Positions 35,383-47,031 of a DNA stretch of 64,000 bases are shown in pieces. This DNA comes from Tieghemostelium lacteum (taxonomy: Eukaryota > Evosea > Eumycetozoa > Dictyosteliales > Raperosteliaceae). A program made the position numbers and the translations under genes. The notes under the pieces were generated by a model. The model did no database searches, was not told the origin of the DNA, and saw only the letters and a program-made list of their open reading frames with translations. The stretch covers positions 620,001-684,000 of the forward strand of contig LODT01000004.1 of assembly GCA_001606155.1 (NCBI GenBank), read 5' to 3'. Positions within the stretch are counted from its first letter, which is position 1. Each line of letters begins with the position of its first letter.

Positions 35383-36060
35383 TTAACTAATAATGTCAGC
35401 AAATGTGAATGGTAATTTTTGTTCAGAGTGTTTTATAATATCCAAGAAAATGGATTCATCAGAGTGTAGTGAGTCATCTATGGTAATATTGTTATTTTGA
35501 TCTTGAATAACTTTAATTGATTTAGAGAGTAATTCAATTTGTTCAACTAAATTTCTATCAAATTTTATAATAAATGGATTAATGTGTTCATTGGTAAAGT
35601 CCATATTATCATTATTTGTATTATTATTGATTTGTTGTGTAATGAGTGATATTAATTGTGTAGTTTGGTCAGTAAGTGATGACAATGATTGTTGTGATTG
35701 TTTCTTTTTCTGAATTGCTAATGTACATAGTGATAATAGTTTTTTTGAATGTTCATCAGAGTCAAAGGCTTTCTTTGCTAATGATTTGTTGAGAGATAGC
35801 TCATCTATAAGTCTCTTCTCAGCAAGTAATCTACCTTTTCTCTCATTATTTTTAACAATGGTTTCTTGCTCTAGCTCATCTTTGAGCTCATTTATTCTAC
35901 TTATACTAATACTAGTTGTAGTTGTTGTAGTGGTTGTAGTTGTAAATGATTCAATTGATGGTGTTGGTGGTATACCAATATCTTTTATAATATAAGGATT
36001 CGTTGATTTACCTGTACAATAATTTATAAATCTCCTCCATATACTATCTTTTTCATTTAA

Positions 36061-36114
<54 letters not shown>

Positions 36115-36285
36115 TACATCTTTTTGTGGTTGTTGTTGTGTCTGTTCATCATTTTCTGCTTCTGATTGATTTTCAAATTCATTTTCATTGTATTCTGAAG
36201 TTTCAGGAATAAATGCTAATATTGAAAATAAGGCTATAAAACTACAAAAAATAAATACTATCTTATTATTATCTACTGCCTCCAT
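35383..36285 (-). CDS. Asn-rich single-pass membrane protein with helical C-terminus
   Basis: An intact 300-residue frame. A membrane helix near residues 9-26 (IVFIFCSFIALFSILAFI) acts as signal anchor. Residues ~30-75 are acidic and then a run of about 22 Asn from an ATT/AAT microsatellite. Residues ~120-300 are helical and charged (KDELEQETIVKNNERKGRL, then DSDEHSKKLLSLCTLAIQKK), likely coiled coil. The end, KLPFTFADIIS, looks structured. No family is recognised. It is divergent from the 5-hydroxyisourate hydrolase gene across 248 bases. The Asn run probably varies in length between strains. Confidence 0.7.
36061..36114. repeat. ATT/AAT trinucleotide microsatellite
   Basis: About 18 consecutive ATT units on the plus strand, encoding a poly-Asn run on the minus strand inside the 300-residue membrane protein. 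Confidence 0.95.
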
Positions 36286-36533
36286 TTTAAGAGTTTAAAT
36301 TATCTTTGGGATTATCTTTTGAAAAAAAAAAAAAAGGAGGGACAAGGTTATTTATAGAAATTATTGATTTTTCAAATGATCAACAACATAATTATGCATG
36401 AAATGTAATTACTATCTCTTAATTTTTTTTAAAATGTAATGATTATTTTTATAAAAAAACAACAAATTGTTTGTTTGATGGGTGTGATGAAAAGGGGGAA
36501 TTTTTTAGAAAAGATATTTTTTTTTAAATTTTG

Positions 36534-37006
36534 ATGAATAGAGTGGAAAATATTGTAGGACACATTCAAGAAATGTCAACTGTAGATACCTCTTCAAAGA
36601 CACTATCAACATTGTCTACACATGTATTAGACACTAATACTGGTTTACCAGCAAACAATTTAAAGGTTATTTTAGAAAAAGATGTAAGAGGTGATGGTAA
36701 ACAATATACAGTACTGACACAAACTGTAACTAATCAAGATGGTAGATCAAGAGAATTCCCTCATTTAGAAAATGGCAATTATAAAATCACATTTGAAACA
36801 GGTATTTATTCTTAGACTTTCTAGCTATTTAATATAGATTCTAACTTTTGAAAACTCTACCCTCAGAGGAATACTTTAAATCTAATAATGTTCAAAATTA
36901 TTTCTTCCCAAGAGCATCAATTGATTTTATTGTAAATTCCACTAGACATTATCATGTACCTTTACTTCTGAGTCCATTTGGATATTCAACTTACAGAGGT
37001 AGTTAA
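36534..37006 (+). CDS. 5-hydroxyisourate hydrolase (transthyretin-like), probable peroxisomal PTS2
   Basis: Exons 36534-36801 and 36867-37006 join in frame to give about 135 residues, the usual family size. It hydrolyses 5-hydroxyisourate, the product of urate oxidase, in purine breakdown. Signatures are [19 protein letters not shown] near the N-terminus with the catalytic His, [13 protein letters not shown] in the middle, [19 protein letters not shown] at the end with the second catalytic His and the family's closing YRGS. Residues 3-11 (RVENIVGHI) fit a peroxisomal PTS2 signal, R-V-x5-H-I, as found in many eukaryotic members. A TTG three bases before the ATG keeps the frame, but ATG 36534 is the normal start. 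The gene is divergent from the Asn-rich membrane protein. Confidence 0.93.
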
Positions 37007-37203
37007 ATACTTAAATATAATAGCAATAACAACAATAAAATAATAATATAATAGTAAAAATAATAAATTAAAATGTATATAAATATATAAATGAAAAATC
37101 AATTAGCGTTGGGTTCAAATTGATCATACCAAAATATCTATTTTTGATTTTAAAAAAAAAATTTCCCCCACACTCAAAACTTAGAGTTGATTAATCAATA
37201 TCA

Positions 37204-38272
37204 ATGAACAAACCAGAATTAAAAACCTATTGGGGTTCAACCTATTATGATGATATTGGAAAAACTAAAATTAAAATTAGAATTGCTAAAATAATTGGTA
37301 CAATCATTGTAATGTTGGGTATCACCATATTTTTTATAGTGTATAATACAAAGAATAGAATAACTTCTGTAGTACCAGTTTTTGAAAAGGGTTATATAGA
37401 AGTATGTATTTTATGAAAATAGATATAACAATAGAATGTTGACATTTACACAATTTAGTTTCCAGAAATTGGGTGTGAGATCGTAGGTATTCCACCCAAT
37501 CATTATGCATATATAATGAAATACCAATTACAATTGGTTGATGAGACATTTGGTGGTGAGGGAACTCTTACACTATCTTCATGGTCATTTGATGCAAGTA
37601 CACAAGAGTGGGAATACAATTACACTCAATCCTCTCTTATTATGGTACCCACATTTTTAGAATACAGTCTTGTTGGTTTCACATTTTATCCAGATAAAGA
37701 TTTTTCATTACTTCCACATCAAACATTTATGGTTAGTACTATATCTCTGAATAACTATAAGATTCTTGATATTAATATGTTATACATTTAAATAGCTAAC
37801 ATTTATGGTGGGAAGAGATACAGATGTAAATTTATTATATCATGTTGAGGATTACCAATTTGGTGGTTCAACAGAGACGAGTTTAGAAATTGGTATAACC
37901 AAATCTATCAATATTGATAAAAATGGTAGAAAGAAAATTATATATGATAAGGTTTTATCAACAGGACCAGCATTATCAATTACATCAAATACTTCAACAA
38001 TAGTTGTAGATGCTGTAATTCTTCACATTACAATGAACTCAAATATTGTAGAAACAAAATCTATAGAGACAAATGCAGATTTAACTATTCGTACTCTTGC
38101 CAATATTGGTTCACTTCTCAGTACCACTATGATGGTTGCAACTGTAATTACAACTATGATTATAAGTCGTTTCTATTTCAAAGATCGTTCAGCATGGGTT
38201 GAAAATGAAATTAGGGAATCTGTATTCTATCAACTAACAAAACATAAACTGGCTTCAATTACTCCCTCTTAA
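37204..38272 (+). CDS. Single-unit TM-ectodomain-TM membrane protein, relative of the 21.1 kb gene
   Basis: Exons 37204-37401, 37459-37731 and 37796-38272 join in phase 0 to give about 315 residues. A short cytoplasmic start (MNKPELKTYWGSTYYDDI) is followed by a TM near residues 31-50 (IIGTIIVMLGITIFFIVY), an ectodomain of about 190 residues, a TM near GSLLSTTMMVATVITTMII and a tail with SAWVENEIRESVFYQLTKHK. The element NADLTIRTLANIGSL before the last TM matches NSSLTLRTLANIFSI in unit 1 of the gene at 21138, and SAW...IR..V.Y matches its tail. Intron 1 falls at the same place in both. One domain unit here against two there fits duplication within the other gene. Function unknown. Confidence 0.75.
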
Positions 38273-38431
38273 ATAATATAAAATACTTGTAAATTAACCA
38301 CCAATATTTGGAAACAAAAACAACCTATAATATACAACAAAACTACTCCTTTTTTCTTTGATCTGAAGTTTTGGTTTAGGAATCCTAAACATCAGAAAAT
38401 AAAATTTGAGAGGATATGTTAAATATTAATT

Positions 38432-40486
38432 TTACAATTTATTGGATCTTTGATAATTGGACATAGATTGAAGGTATCTAATGATATCAGGTTGTGATGG
38501 TGAAACTAATTTTTGAGCTTGAATTTGTAAAGTTTTTAGGTCACCACCCTCTACTCTATTTTCAAAAATCCATTTGAATATCGAGAATGAATGCATGGAG
38601 TAGTGTGCAATATCGTTTGTTATTATATTTGGTTGGTTTTTGTAAATGAATAGGAATAATGGTAGATTGTGCTTGGAGATTGCTTCCTTTATACAAGGTG
38701 TTCTAAATGACATTATAAATCCTTTAGATTTAAGGAATAAAAATGATTCTATTGGAATGTGGCGTGCTAATGTGCCCTTTTCAAAAGTGAGTTTTTGTGA
38801 TACCGATGATGTTGGTACCTCAGATTGTAAATAGATTTTATAGACGATTTTTAAAGTGTCTAATGAACCTGACATTAACGCTGATTCTAACATTTTTAAA
38901 TCCAATTTAAATGGTGATTTAGAGTACAGGTGTTCTAGTAGTAGATGTTTACGTTTTTTTATCAATTGCAAGTGGAATGATTGTTGATAGATTTCATTTT
39001 TATATTGTGCTATATTATACAACCAATCGATATCATCGAAGGTGAGAGTACCTAATTTAGTATATATAGCTGGTAGTAGAAAAGATTTACCTAGGTCAAT
39101 TGATTTCTGATAGATAACCTTTAGAAACTCCATATTGTACTGTTTTAAATTCCAATATTCATTATTAATGAATGTTTCAAAGAAATTGGAGCTATGTGTA
39201 CTAATGAATTTAACAACTTGATTGGAGGTGGTTTTAATACTAAATTGTGACCATTGAATGTTGGCACCTTTGTAAAGGTCATAGAGAAATTCGACAACCT
39301 CCAACTTCCAATTGGTATTGATTGCATTTCCATAAGGTCTATTATTCTTCTCTATAATGAAAAATCTAATAAAATCAAAAAGACTGTTTTTACATGCATT
39401 ATCGAGGATATCAGCACCTGTGAAATAATAACTAGAGAATTTATCAGAGATACTTGAAAATACCTCAAAGTTATCTTGGATGAGAAATCGTTGCAGAAGA
39501 TCCATGCTGGTAATATTCAAATACTTGTTATGAGCACATGCTTTAATCAATAATTGGTATGCTTCAATTTGTAAATTTACCATATTCTGACGTTCTTCAC
39601 TGCCTTTGGGACCTGGTGATATTCTAGCTATATCATTTGCCAAATCAGTAACCACACTGGACTTTATATTCTCTTTTTTTGATAAAATCAATCTAAAAAG
39701 ATCCATATCTAATCTATTATTCTGACATTGTAGTCTAAATAATGTTAATGAATCTTTAAGAGGATTCTCTAGTTTACCATTCAGAGTCAGAACATCAACT
39801 ATATCAAACCACTTGTATTTTACCATATGAGGTATAATCAATCTCCATTGTATTGGTTTCTTATGAATATATTGTGAAAATGTGTCAATGAACCATTCAA
39901 TCAAATCCCTATTACCAGACTCTGCAATCTTTTGTAGATAATAACTAATTTCAATAGTATCTTTAGATTCCACTTTTAAACTCTCCAATTGTGAGTAAAT
40001 GAATTTACATTTCTCCAAAGAACCACTTTCACAACACTTTGAGAATACAGTACTGTTATCTACAGTATAAGGGTCATTTATACGTGTCATGAACTGTACA
40101 GGTTCAATCTTAGGAAGTGCTTTAACTTTCTTTAATAATTGACCTTTAAAATACATTGAATCCAACTGAGTGTACAACCATTCAAAAGTCTCTTGATCAT
40201 TTACATGCTGGCATATTAACTTTATAGAATCTCTAACAAAATACAACTCTTCAAATAAATTTAGTCCAGGTGTACCTCTAATTCTTTTACACTTGTCCAA
40301 AAACACTGGCATATATATATTCTTTTTTCTAAGCATTTTATCTACATTTCTTAAATCACCATACTTTTTAATCTTTTTAATCTCTCCACTACATCTTTTT
40401 ATCTCATTCTGTTCTCTTATATATCTAAATATATAATTTACCAAATAATGATTTCCAAAAACTGATCTATATAAACTAATATCCAT
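38432..40486 (-). CDS. Large dictyostelid protein with degenerate ankyrin-like helical repeats
   Basis: An intact 684-residue intronless frame. The N-terminus (DISLYRSVFGNHYLVNYIFR) resembles the F-box-like or leader element seen at the start of many dictyostelid ankyrin-repeat proteins. The rest consists of loosely repeated helical pairs of about 30-60 residues (for example CCESGSLEKCKFIYSQLESL, ESGNRDLIEWFIDTF, ACKNSLFDFIRFFIIEK, SALMSGSLDTLKIVYKIYL), which fit degenerate ankyrin repeats. No membrane segment or catalytic motif is seen. Large families of such proteins occur in dictyostelid genomes and their roles are mostly unknown. It is convergent with the membrane protein gene ending at 38272. 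Confidence 0.8.
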   Translation of the reverse strand: MDISLYRSVFGNHYLVNYIFRYIREQNEIKRCSGEIKKIKKYGDLRNVDKMLRKKNIYMPVFLDKCKRIRGTPGLNLFEELYFVRDSIKLICQHVNDQETFEWLYTQLDSMYFKGQLLKKVKALPKIEPVQFMTRINDPYTVDNSTVFSKCCESGSLEKCKFIYSQLESLKVESKDTIEISYYLQKIAESGNRDLIEWFIDTFSQYIHKKPIQWRLIIPHMVKYKWFDIVDVLTLNGKLENPLKDSLTLFRLQCQNNRLDMDLFRLILSKKENIKSSVVTDLANDIARISPGPKGSEERQNMVNLQIEAYQLLIKACAHNKYLNITSMDLLQRFLIQDNFEVFSSISDKFSSYYFTGADILDNACKNSLFDFIRFFIIEKNNRPYGNAINTNWKLEVVEFLYDLYKGANIQWSQFSIKTTSNQVVKFISTHSSNFFETFINNEYWNLKQYNMEFLKVIYQKSIDLGKSFLLPAIYTKLGTLTFDDIDWLYNIAQYKNEIYQQSFHLQLIKKRKHLLLEHLYSKSPFKLDLKMLESALMSGSLDTLKIVYKIYLQSEVPTSSVSQKLTFEKGTLARHIPIESFLFLKSKGFIMSFRTPCIKEAISKHNLPLFLFIYKNQPNIITNDIAHYSMHSFSIFKWIFENRVEGGDLKTLQIQAQKLVSPSQPDIIRYLQSMSNYQRSNKL

Positions 40487-40766
40487 TCTTTACAAATTAT
40501 ACAATACTATTCATTTGCTTTAAATTAACTTAATAATAAGTTAAAACTTTTAATTATAAAAAATTATATAGAATTTTCTTTGAATATATTTCTAAATATA
40601 AAAAACTTAAAAAATCCCACTTATTCCCACTAGTTTAATAAAGTGGGAAACCAAAAACTGATGATCATTTACTTTCTTGTAGTTGTTTAAGGATTATCCA
40701 TCTATCTCAACGAATATAACGTATAAACTGTATTTGAACAGCAATAATGGTTATTTATTGTGATTT

Positions 40767-41017
40767 TCAAAATGTTTCTTCTAATTGAAAATGATTTTTC
40801 ATTAGAGTAACAGTCTCTGCAACATAATTTAATAAAAGTTTAATTATATTGTTGACCTCTTCAATAGGACATTCTTGCTCAATTGATTTTTGTACTTGCT
40901 TGAGATAGTCAATAATCTCACCCCAATTGAGGTAACAAAAGATTGGTGGTTTTTTAAAGTAGATTGTGAAAGATACATGCGCACACTCAATCCTAATAAA
41001 AGTGGAATGTAAACAAC
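40767..41017 (-). CDS. Probable 3' coding exon of an unidentified gene, about 83 codons
   Basis: From an AG acceptor (TTTTACAG, ending at 41018) the minus strand is open to a stop at 40767-40769 and reads as convincing protein: CLHSTFIRIECAHVSFTIYF, then KKPPIFCYLNWGEIIDYLKQ, then CPIEEVNNIIKLLLNYVAET, ending KNHFQLEETF. I could not find upstream exons that join in frame, although a candidate (NPVDEYNFQAL, about 41150-41185) lies nearby on the same strand. The alternative minus-strand frame starting at 41056 is less protein-like. Either this is the end of a multi-exon gene whose 5' splicing I cannot resolve, or it is a fragment. The family is not recognised. Confidence 0.45.
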
Positions 41018-41037
41018 CTGTAAAATGGATTTAATGA

Positions 41038-41157
41038 ATGATCTCTTATTGTACATACCAGTTCATTAAAGAAGAATATGTTCTAGATAAAGTTATAGCT
41101 AATGATCTATATAAAAAGTTTGAAGAAAATACCTATCAAATCATCACCAAAGCTTGA
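41038..41157 (+). CDS. Short plus-strand open frame, about 39 residues, possible exon
   Basis: Reads MISYCTYQFIKEEYVLDKVI then ANDLYKKFEENTYQIITKA and stops. The residue mix (charged helix) is more protein-like than chance, and it sits just beyond the minus-strand exon at 40767-41017. It may be a terminal exon, an upstream short frame or a coincidence. From its end to 41500 is AT-rich sequence with T runs and no other gene seen; the last ~60 bases are leader of the CH-domain gene. Confidence 0.25.
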   Translation: MISYCTYQFIKEEYVLDKVIANDLYKKFEENTYQIITKA

Positions 41158-41500
41158 AAGTTATACTCATCTACAGGATTTCTATAAAAAGAAGTGTGTT
41201 AATGATTAACACATATTTTTATCACTTAAAAAAAAATCAATCAGATGAAAAGTAATACGAAAAAGTTTTATCACTTCTATAATAAAAAAAAATAACAACA
41301 GAATGATTCTTTTTTTTTATTTTTTTATTTTGATTATTAGAAATTGATTGATATCTTGATAAAGACAATGATTTTTTATTATTAGTCAAAAATATCTATT
41401 TTGTACATTCATTACAACAAAAAAAAATATAAATATAAAAAACAAATTCTATAAAAGGTATAATTATAGAGTGACATACCTCTGTTTATAAAATTAAATA

Positions 41501-44500
41501 ATGTTTAAATCTTTATTTAATTGGTCAGATGGAACACCAAATCAAACAAGTAATGCCAACTCTGCAAACTTGGATACGAATTTAGATTTGAATTTACATT
41601 CTAGTAAACCAGTTCAAAAAGAGGATGTAAAAGAACTGACAAAACAATTGCCACCACCTATATCATCATACCAAGCTGCTAGACCTAGTAACTATAAACA
41701 AAGTGCACAATCTAATCATTTGAGATCTAATCATGGTCAACAATCAACTACACCAACTACGTCATCAACACCAACATCAACTAGTAGTAATACAACAGGA
41801 TCAACAGCTAGTAATGGTAATGCAGCTAATGACACTAATCAACAACTTTTAAAATCAGAGCCATCACAAAAAGAATTAATTTCAAAGAATATTAAACATG
41901 AGGAATCTAGTAAAGATCTCTTACCAATTCTTCAAAATGGTCAAGAAATGGATTCTGATGATGAAGATTTATTTAAATCAAAACCATTCAATCAACCAGT
42001 AAAGAAATTTAATCCATTTGAAGAACAACTAGGTCCATCTTCATTAAAAGAAAATGATAAAAATTTAACCACAATTTATCAAAAATGTATGTTTTTACAT
42101 CACCCACACACTAATTACTAAATTGGGTATAATTTATAAATTAACACATTTAATGGATATACACAGATGAATTTGAAGAAAAAGTTTTAGATGATAAGGA
42201 TCAAGATGATAATATATTTACACCATCTACAAAGAGTAGAAGTAATAAACTTTTTGAAGATGAAGGTGATACTATTGATGCAATTATAAAGAGTGAATCA
42301 TCTAGAAAACATAGACCTAAAGGCGATAGATTTATGCCAATTAATGTGTCATTATTCAAAGAAGATAATGATGTACCATTACTAAGTGGTCAGATAACAT
42401 ATCAAACATCACCACCACTATCACCATCAGCATCCATTGAGGATATAGATTTAAAGGATCTTTTAAATAATGATTTTGATTTTAGTAATCCTAAAAAACC
42501 TCAAACAAAGAAAAAACAACAACCACAGCAACAACCATTAGAAAATGAAGAAGAAGAAGAAAAACCACATGTATTTGTAAAACCAGTTAAACCTGTAAAA
42601 GCACCTGTAAAGAAACCTGAACCTAAACCATTGAAATTGGAAAATGATATCTTTGGATCAGATTACTCTGAGAGAGATGATTTCCTTTATAGTATACCAA
42701 ATAATGTTGGTACACCTTCAGTTGCAATTGGTGGTTCAAGATCAAAACCATCTGCAAAACCATCATCTAATGATCTAATGGTAGGTTCACCAGTTGATGA
42801 TAAACTTCATCAGATTCTATTTCAAGAGGACCAAGACAAAAACAAAAAATCTGATGATAAAAAAAGAAAGATTGAAAATATCAATTCTATTAAAAATGAA
42901 ATTGATGATTTATTTAAATTTGTACCTGCTTCTAAACCAACTGGAAATCAACCTCAATCTAATTTACTTAAACAACCTGGTCTTCCAACTACTAGTAATC
43001 CAACATCTACTCCCCCTTCAACAACCCCAATTGTAAATGAAACTTCAACCACCCCAACCACTAAAAAGGAAATTGATTTTGATTTCCTTGAACAACAATT
43101 TTCAAAGAAGAAACAATTACAACAACAAAAAGAACAACAGAAGCCTTTGATTGATGATAGTAGCATTAATAAGCCTGCCGCTACTAATGTTGCAACAGGG
43201 GGTAAAAAGAAAGTGGTTGATGATCTTTTTGCAGATTGGGAAAAAGAGGAAAGCGATAAGGTTTCCCAAAAACTAAAACAAAAGAGAGAAGAGGAATTGG
43301 AGAAAAAGAGATTTGAGGAAGTGGCATTGGAGAAAAAGAAATTAGAGGAACAAGAGAAATTAAAGATCATAAAAGAACAGCAGGAAAAACAAAGACAGGA
43401 AGAGCAGAGACAATTGAAATTAAAACAACAAAAAGAGCAAGAGGAGAAACAGAGAGAACAAGATCGTTTAAATGAGATTATTGCTGCTGAAAAAGTTCGT
43501 CTAGATTTAGAAGCAAAGAAACTAAAAGAACAACAGGAATTGACTGATCGTTTGGAAAAGGAAAGAAAGGAAAAAGAGGAAAAAGATCGTTTGGAGAAAG
43601 ATCGTTTGGATAATATCAGAGAACAAGAGAGAAAACATAAAGAAAAATTAGCAAAAGAGAAAGCTGAAAAAGATGAACAGGATCGTTTGGCTAAAATTGA
43701 AGCAGACAGAATTGCCAAAGAGAAAACTGATAGAGAGGAAAAAGAGAGATTAGCAAAGATGGAACAAGATAGAATTGCCAAAGAGAAAGCTGATAGAGAG
43801 GAAAAAGAAAGTCTTGCTAAAATTGAGCAAGATAGACTTGCCAAAGAAAAAGCTGCCAAAGAGGAGAAAGAGCGTCTTGCTAAAATTGAGGCTGACAGAA
43901 TTGAAAAGGAAAAAGCTGATAAGGAAGAAAAAGAACGTCTTGCTAAAATTGAAGCTGACAGACTTGCCAAAGAGAAAGCTGCTAAAGAGGAGAAAGAACG
44001 TCTTGCAAAGATTGAATCAGACAGAATTGCAAAAGAGAAAGCTGATAAAGAAGAAAAAGAACGTCTTGCAAAAATTGAATCTGACAGAATTGCAAAGGAG
44101 AGGGCTGATAAATTAGAAAAGGAGCGTCTTGCTAAAATTGAATCTGACAGAATTGCAAAAGAAAAAGCTGATAAAGAAGAAAAAGAAAGACTTGCCAAAG
44201 AGAAAGCTGATAAAGAAGAAAAAGAAAGACTTGCTAAAGAAAAAGCGGATAAAGAAGAAAAAGAAAGACTTGCCAAAGAGAAAGCTGCTAAAGAGGAGAA
44301 AGAACGTCTTGCTAAAATTGAATCTGACAGAATTGCCAAAGAGAAAGCTGATAAAGAAGAAAAAGAAAGACTTGCTAAAGAAAAAGCAGATAAAGAAGAA
44401 AAAGAAAGACTTGCTAAAATTGAATCTGACAGAATTGCCAAAGAGAAAGCTGATAAAGAAGAAAAAGAACGTCTTACTAAGGTTGAGCAAGATAGAATTG

Positions 44501-45684
44501 CTAAAGAGAATGCTGATAAATTAGAAAAAGAAAGAGTTGCTAAGATTGAGCAAGACAGAGTTACTAAAGAAAAAGCTGATAAAGAAGCAAAAGAACGTCA
44601 AGATAAATTAGAACAGGATAGAATTGCAAAAGAAAAGGAGAGAATTGCAAAGGATATTGAGGCTCAAAAGATTCTAAATAAGCCATTAGAAGATCTAGAA
44701 GCATTAGCTAGAAAGAGATTTGATAGAGATAGACCAAGATCAGTGTCTCTAGGTAGTCTATTAGATAAACATATTGATGATGATGAAGATCTAATAGGTG
44801 ATAAGGAAACTGATAAAAGTGATCATAGTGATTTAATACATTTAACCATTGGACGTGTTAAAGCATCTGGTAGAAAGAAACCAAAGAGAAGATTACTCAA
44901 AAAAGATGGTTCCAGAGAAAAAGATTCACATCCAAATGAAAAAACACTTTCACCTTCAACAAACCCAGTATCACCTGATAGTAATGATGATTCATCTAGT
45001 TCAACAACCACTACTACAACTGTTAAGAAACCAATGATGATGGGTGGTTCACAACTCATGATGCCTAAATTTGATCCATCAGCTGTAAAATTAAAACAAA
45101 CTGCCTCCTCTTTGAATTTAGGTCCAAAAACATCTACCCCAACAACAACCACAACCACAACAACAACCACAACAACAACAACAACTAATAATAGTCCATT
45201 AAATAGAGCACCAATTGGTAAATCAATGTCAACAATGCAATTTAATGGTGTAGTTGGAGGTGGTGGAGGAGGTAGTGCACCAACATCACCAAGTGGATCA
45301 CCAGTGATAAAGAAAGCTGCAGCATCTGGTGCTGGTGGTGCTCAAAAAGCATTAGAGGTACTTTTACAATGGTGTAAGAACTCAACCATGGGTTATGATG
45401 GTGTTAATGTAAAAGATTTCACACATTCATGGAATGATGGTTTAGCATATTTGGCATTATTTGATCACTACAGACCAAAGATATTGAATAGTGATTTCAA
45501 GAGTTACCAAAAGAACGCCAAACAAGAAAATTACAAGATTGCTTTCCAAATGGCTGAAAAACATCTAGGCGTACCTGCTTTAATGGATGCCGATGATCTC
45601 AAAGATCTTCCTTACCCTGAGAAATTATCAAATATCACCTACCTCTCTGAGTTTTACAAAACAATTAAAAAGAAAGGTTTATAA
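41501..45684 (+). CDS. CH-domain protein with a very long charged coiled-coil repeat
   Basis: Exons 41501-42086 and 42167-45684 join in frame to give about 1367 residues. Residues 1-~500 are disordered, with acidic, Pro/Lys and Gln-rich stretches and several DLF/NPF-like short motifs (NPFEEQ, DDLF, DIFGSD) that could bind endocytic adaptors. Residues ~530-1040 form a continuous charged helix dominated by a Lys-Glu-Lys-Ala-Asp-Lys-Glu-Glu-Lys-Glu-Arg-Leu repeat. A Ser/Thr/Gly-rich linker follows. The last ~110 residues are one calponin-homology domain (KALEVLLQWCKNSTMGYDGV, DFTHSWNDGLAYLALFDHY, YPEKLSNITYLSEFY), closest in type to the single CH domains of MICAL, EHBP1 and smoothelin. Such domains bind actin or Rab-linked partners. 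The repeat and short motifs suggest a long cytoskeletal or endocytic scaffold; this is inference. Confidence 0.85.
43690..44640 (+). repeat. Degenerate in-frame coding repeat (charged coiled-coil units)
   Basis: About 950 bases of imperfect repeats of 33 to 66 bases, each encoding KEKADKEEKERLAK with or without an inserted IESDRIA or IEQDRIA block. Several units are near-identical at DNA level (for example 44160-44280 and 44340-44470), pointing to recent unit gain and loss by recombination. Confidence 0.9.
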
Positions 45685-45941
45685 AATAAATTCAACACTA
45701 TTCTATTTGTATCTAAGTATATAGTATCCACATGTGATCTCCTATTTTTTAAGTCAAAAACAAATTGTAATTTGTAAAAAAGTGTAACTTTCAACCAATC
45801 AAATTTGCCAAAAAAGATAATTTTTTTCAAAATTCAAAGTAAATTGTTCCACTGAACAAACAACAGAAAAATCAACATGAAGTGAACTCATTTGATTTTT
45901 TTTTTTTTAGTTTTTAATATTAACATCACATCATATTAAAA

Positions 45942-46910
45942 ATGATCAGCCAAACTGATGAATCAAAAGTATTCTTTATCACTGGTATGTTTTATATTAC
46001 TTATTTTTTTGTATTTAATACTAATTAAAAATACAGGAGCTACCTCTGGTTTAGGATTAGCTGTTGCTGAAAAAGCACTTTCTTTGGGATATAAAGTAGC
46101 AGGTACCTCTAGAACACTTGATAAATTCAAACAAACCAAATTAAGTAGTTTTGGAAAAAATTTCCTACCACTTCAAACTGATTTAGTTGATGAAAAAATA
46201 TTAGGTGAAGCTGTAAAGAAAACTGTTGAAACCTTTGGTACTATTCACTATGTTGTTAATAATGCTGGTTATGCAATTGGTAAGTTATTTTATTTGATTT
46301 ATTTAAAAATTAAAAATTTGACTAATAATAAGGGTTATAATGATTAGGTGGTGCTGTTGAAGAGTTAAGTGATGAAGATTGGAAGAATAATTTCCAAGTA
46401 AATTATTTCTCTCCAATGAATGTTCTTAGAGCTACATTACCAATTTTGAGAGCTCAAAGATCAGGACATGTTTTTAATATTGCCAGTATTGTTGGTTTCT
46501 CTAGATTTGATTGTGGTAGTGCTTATAATGCTACTAAATGGGCTTTGGTAGGATTGAGTAACACATTGGCTTCTGAAATGAAACCATTTAATGTTAAAGT
46601 TACTGCTGTATGTCCAGGTACTTTTAAAACTGCAATTCTAAATGATTTCCCATTTGCCAAACATGTTGTTACTGAATATGACTCCAAGGGTTTCCTTCAA
46701 AAATGGTTAGACAGAAGACCAACTAAACCACTTGGTGACCCAGAAATTTATGCTGATATCTTTATTCACTTTACTAAAGTTGAAGATCCACCAGTACACT
46801 TATTCATTGGTCCTGATGCCATTCATATTGCTCAATTACAAATCGACATTATGCAAAAGGAAGTCGATAGCTATAAAACTCAAGTTGTTAATACTGATCT
46901 AAAAGAATAA
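45942..46910 (+). CDS. Short-chain dehydrogenase/reductase, classical type (282 residues)
   Basis: Exons 45942-45984, 46037-46279 and 46348-46910 join in frame; the first coding exon is only 43 bases. The NAD(P)-binding motif is built across the first splice (FFITG|GATSGLGLAVAE). NNAG lies in HYVVNNAGYAIG. The catalytic Ser, Tyr and Lys are in NIASIVGF and SAYNATKWAL. CPGTFKT follows. The Arg after the second strand (GTSRTLDKF) favours NADP. The closest general type is the retinol-dehydrogenase-like or 17-beta-hydroxysteroid-dehydrogenase-like oxidoreductases common in dictyostelids; the substrate cannot be told. A second, more distant SDR gene follows about 120 bases downstream on the same strand. 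Confidence 0.9.
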
Positions 46911-47031
46911 ATTACCTTTTTACAATTTAGATCCAAATTTAATTTTTATATAATATAATTTTTTTTTAATTTTTTTGGATATAATTTCTACAGAAAATTT
47001 ATATTGAATTGACATATTTTTAAAATATACA

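Noticed and set aside
42954-44441. A 495-codon open frame on the minus strand, rich in Ser, Phe and Leu
   Set aside because: It is the mirror of the Lys/Glu/Arg repeat of the CH-domain gene; the repeat lacks stops in several frames. The plus-strand protein ends in a real domain, the mirror has none.
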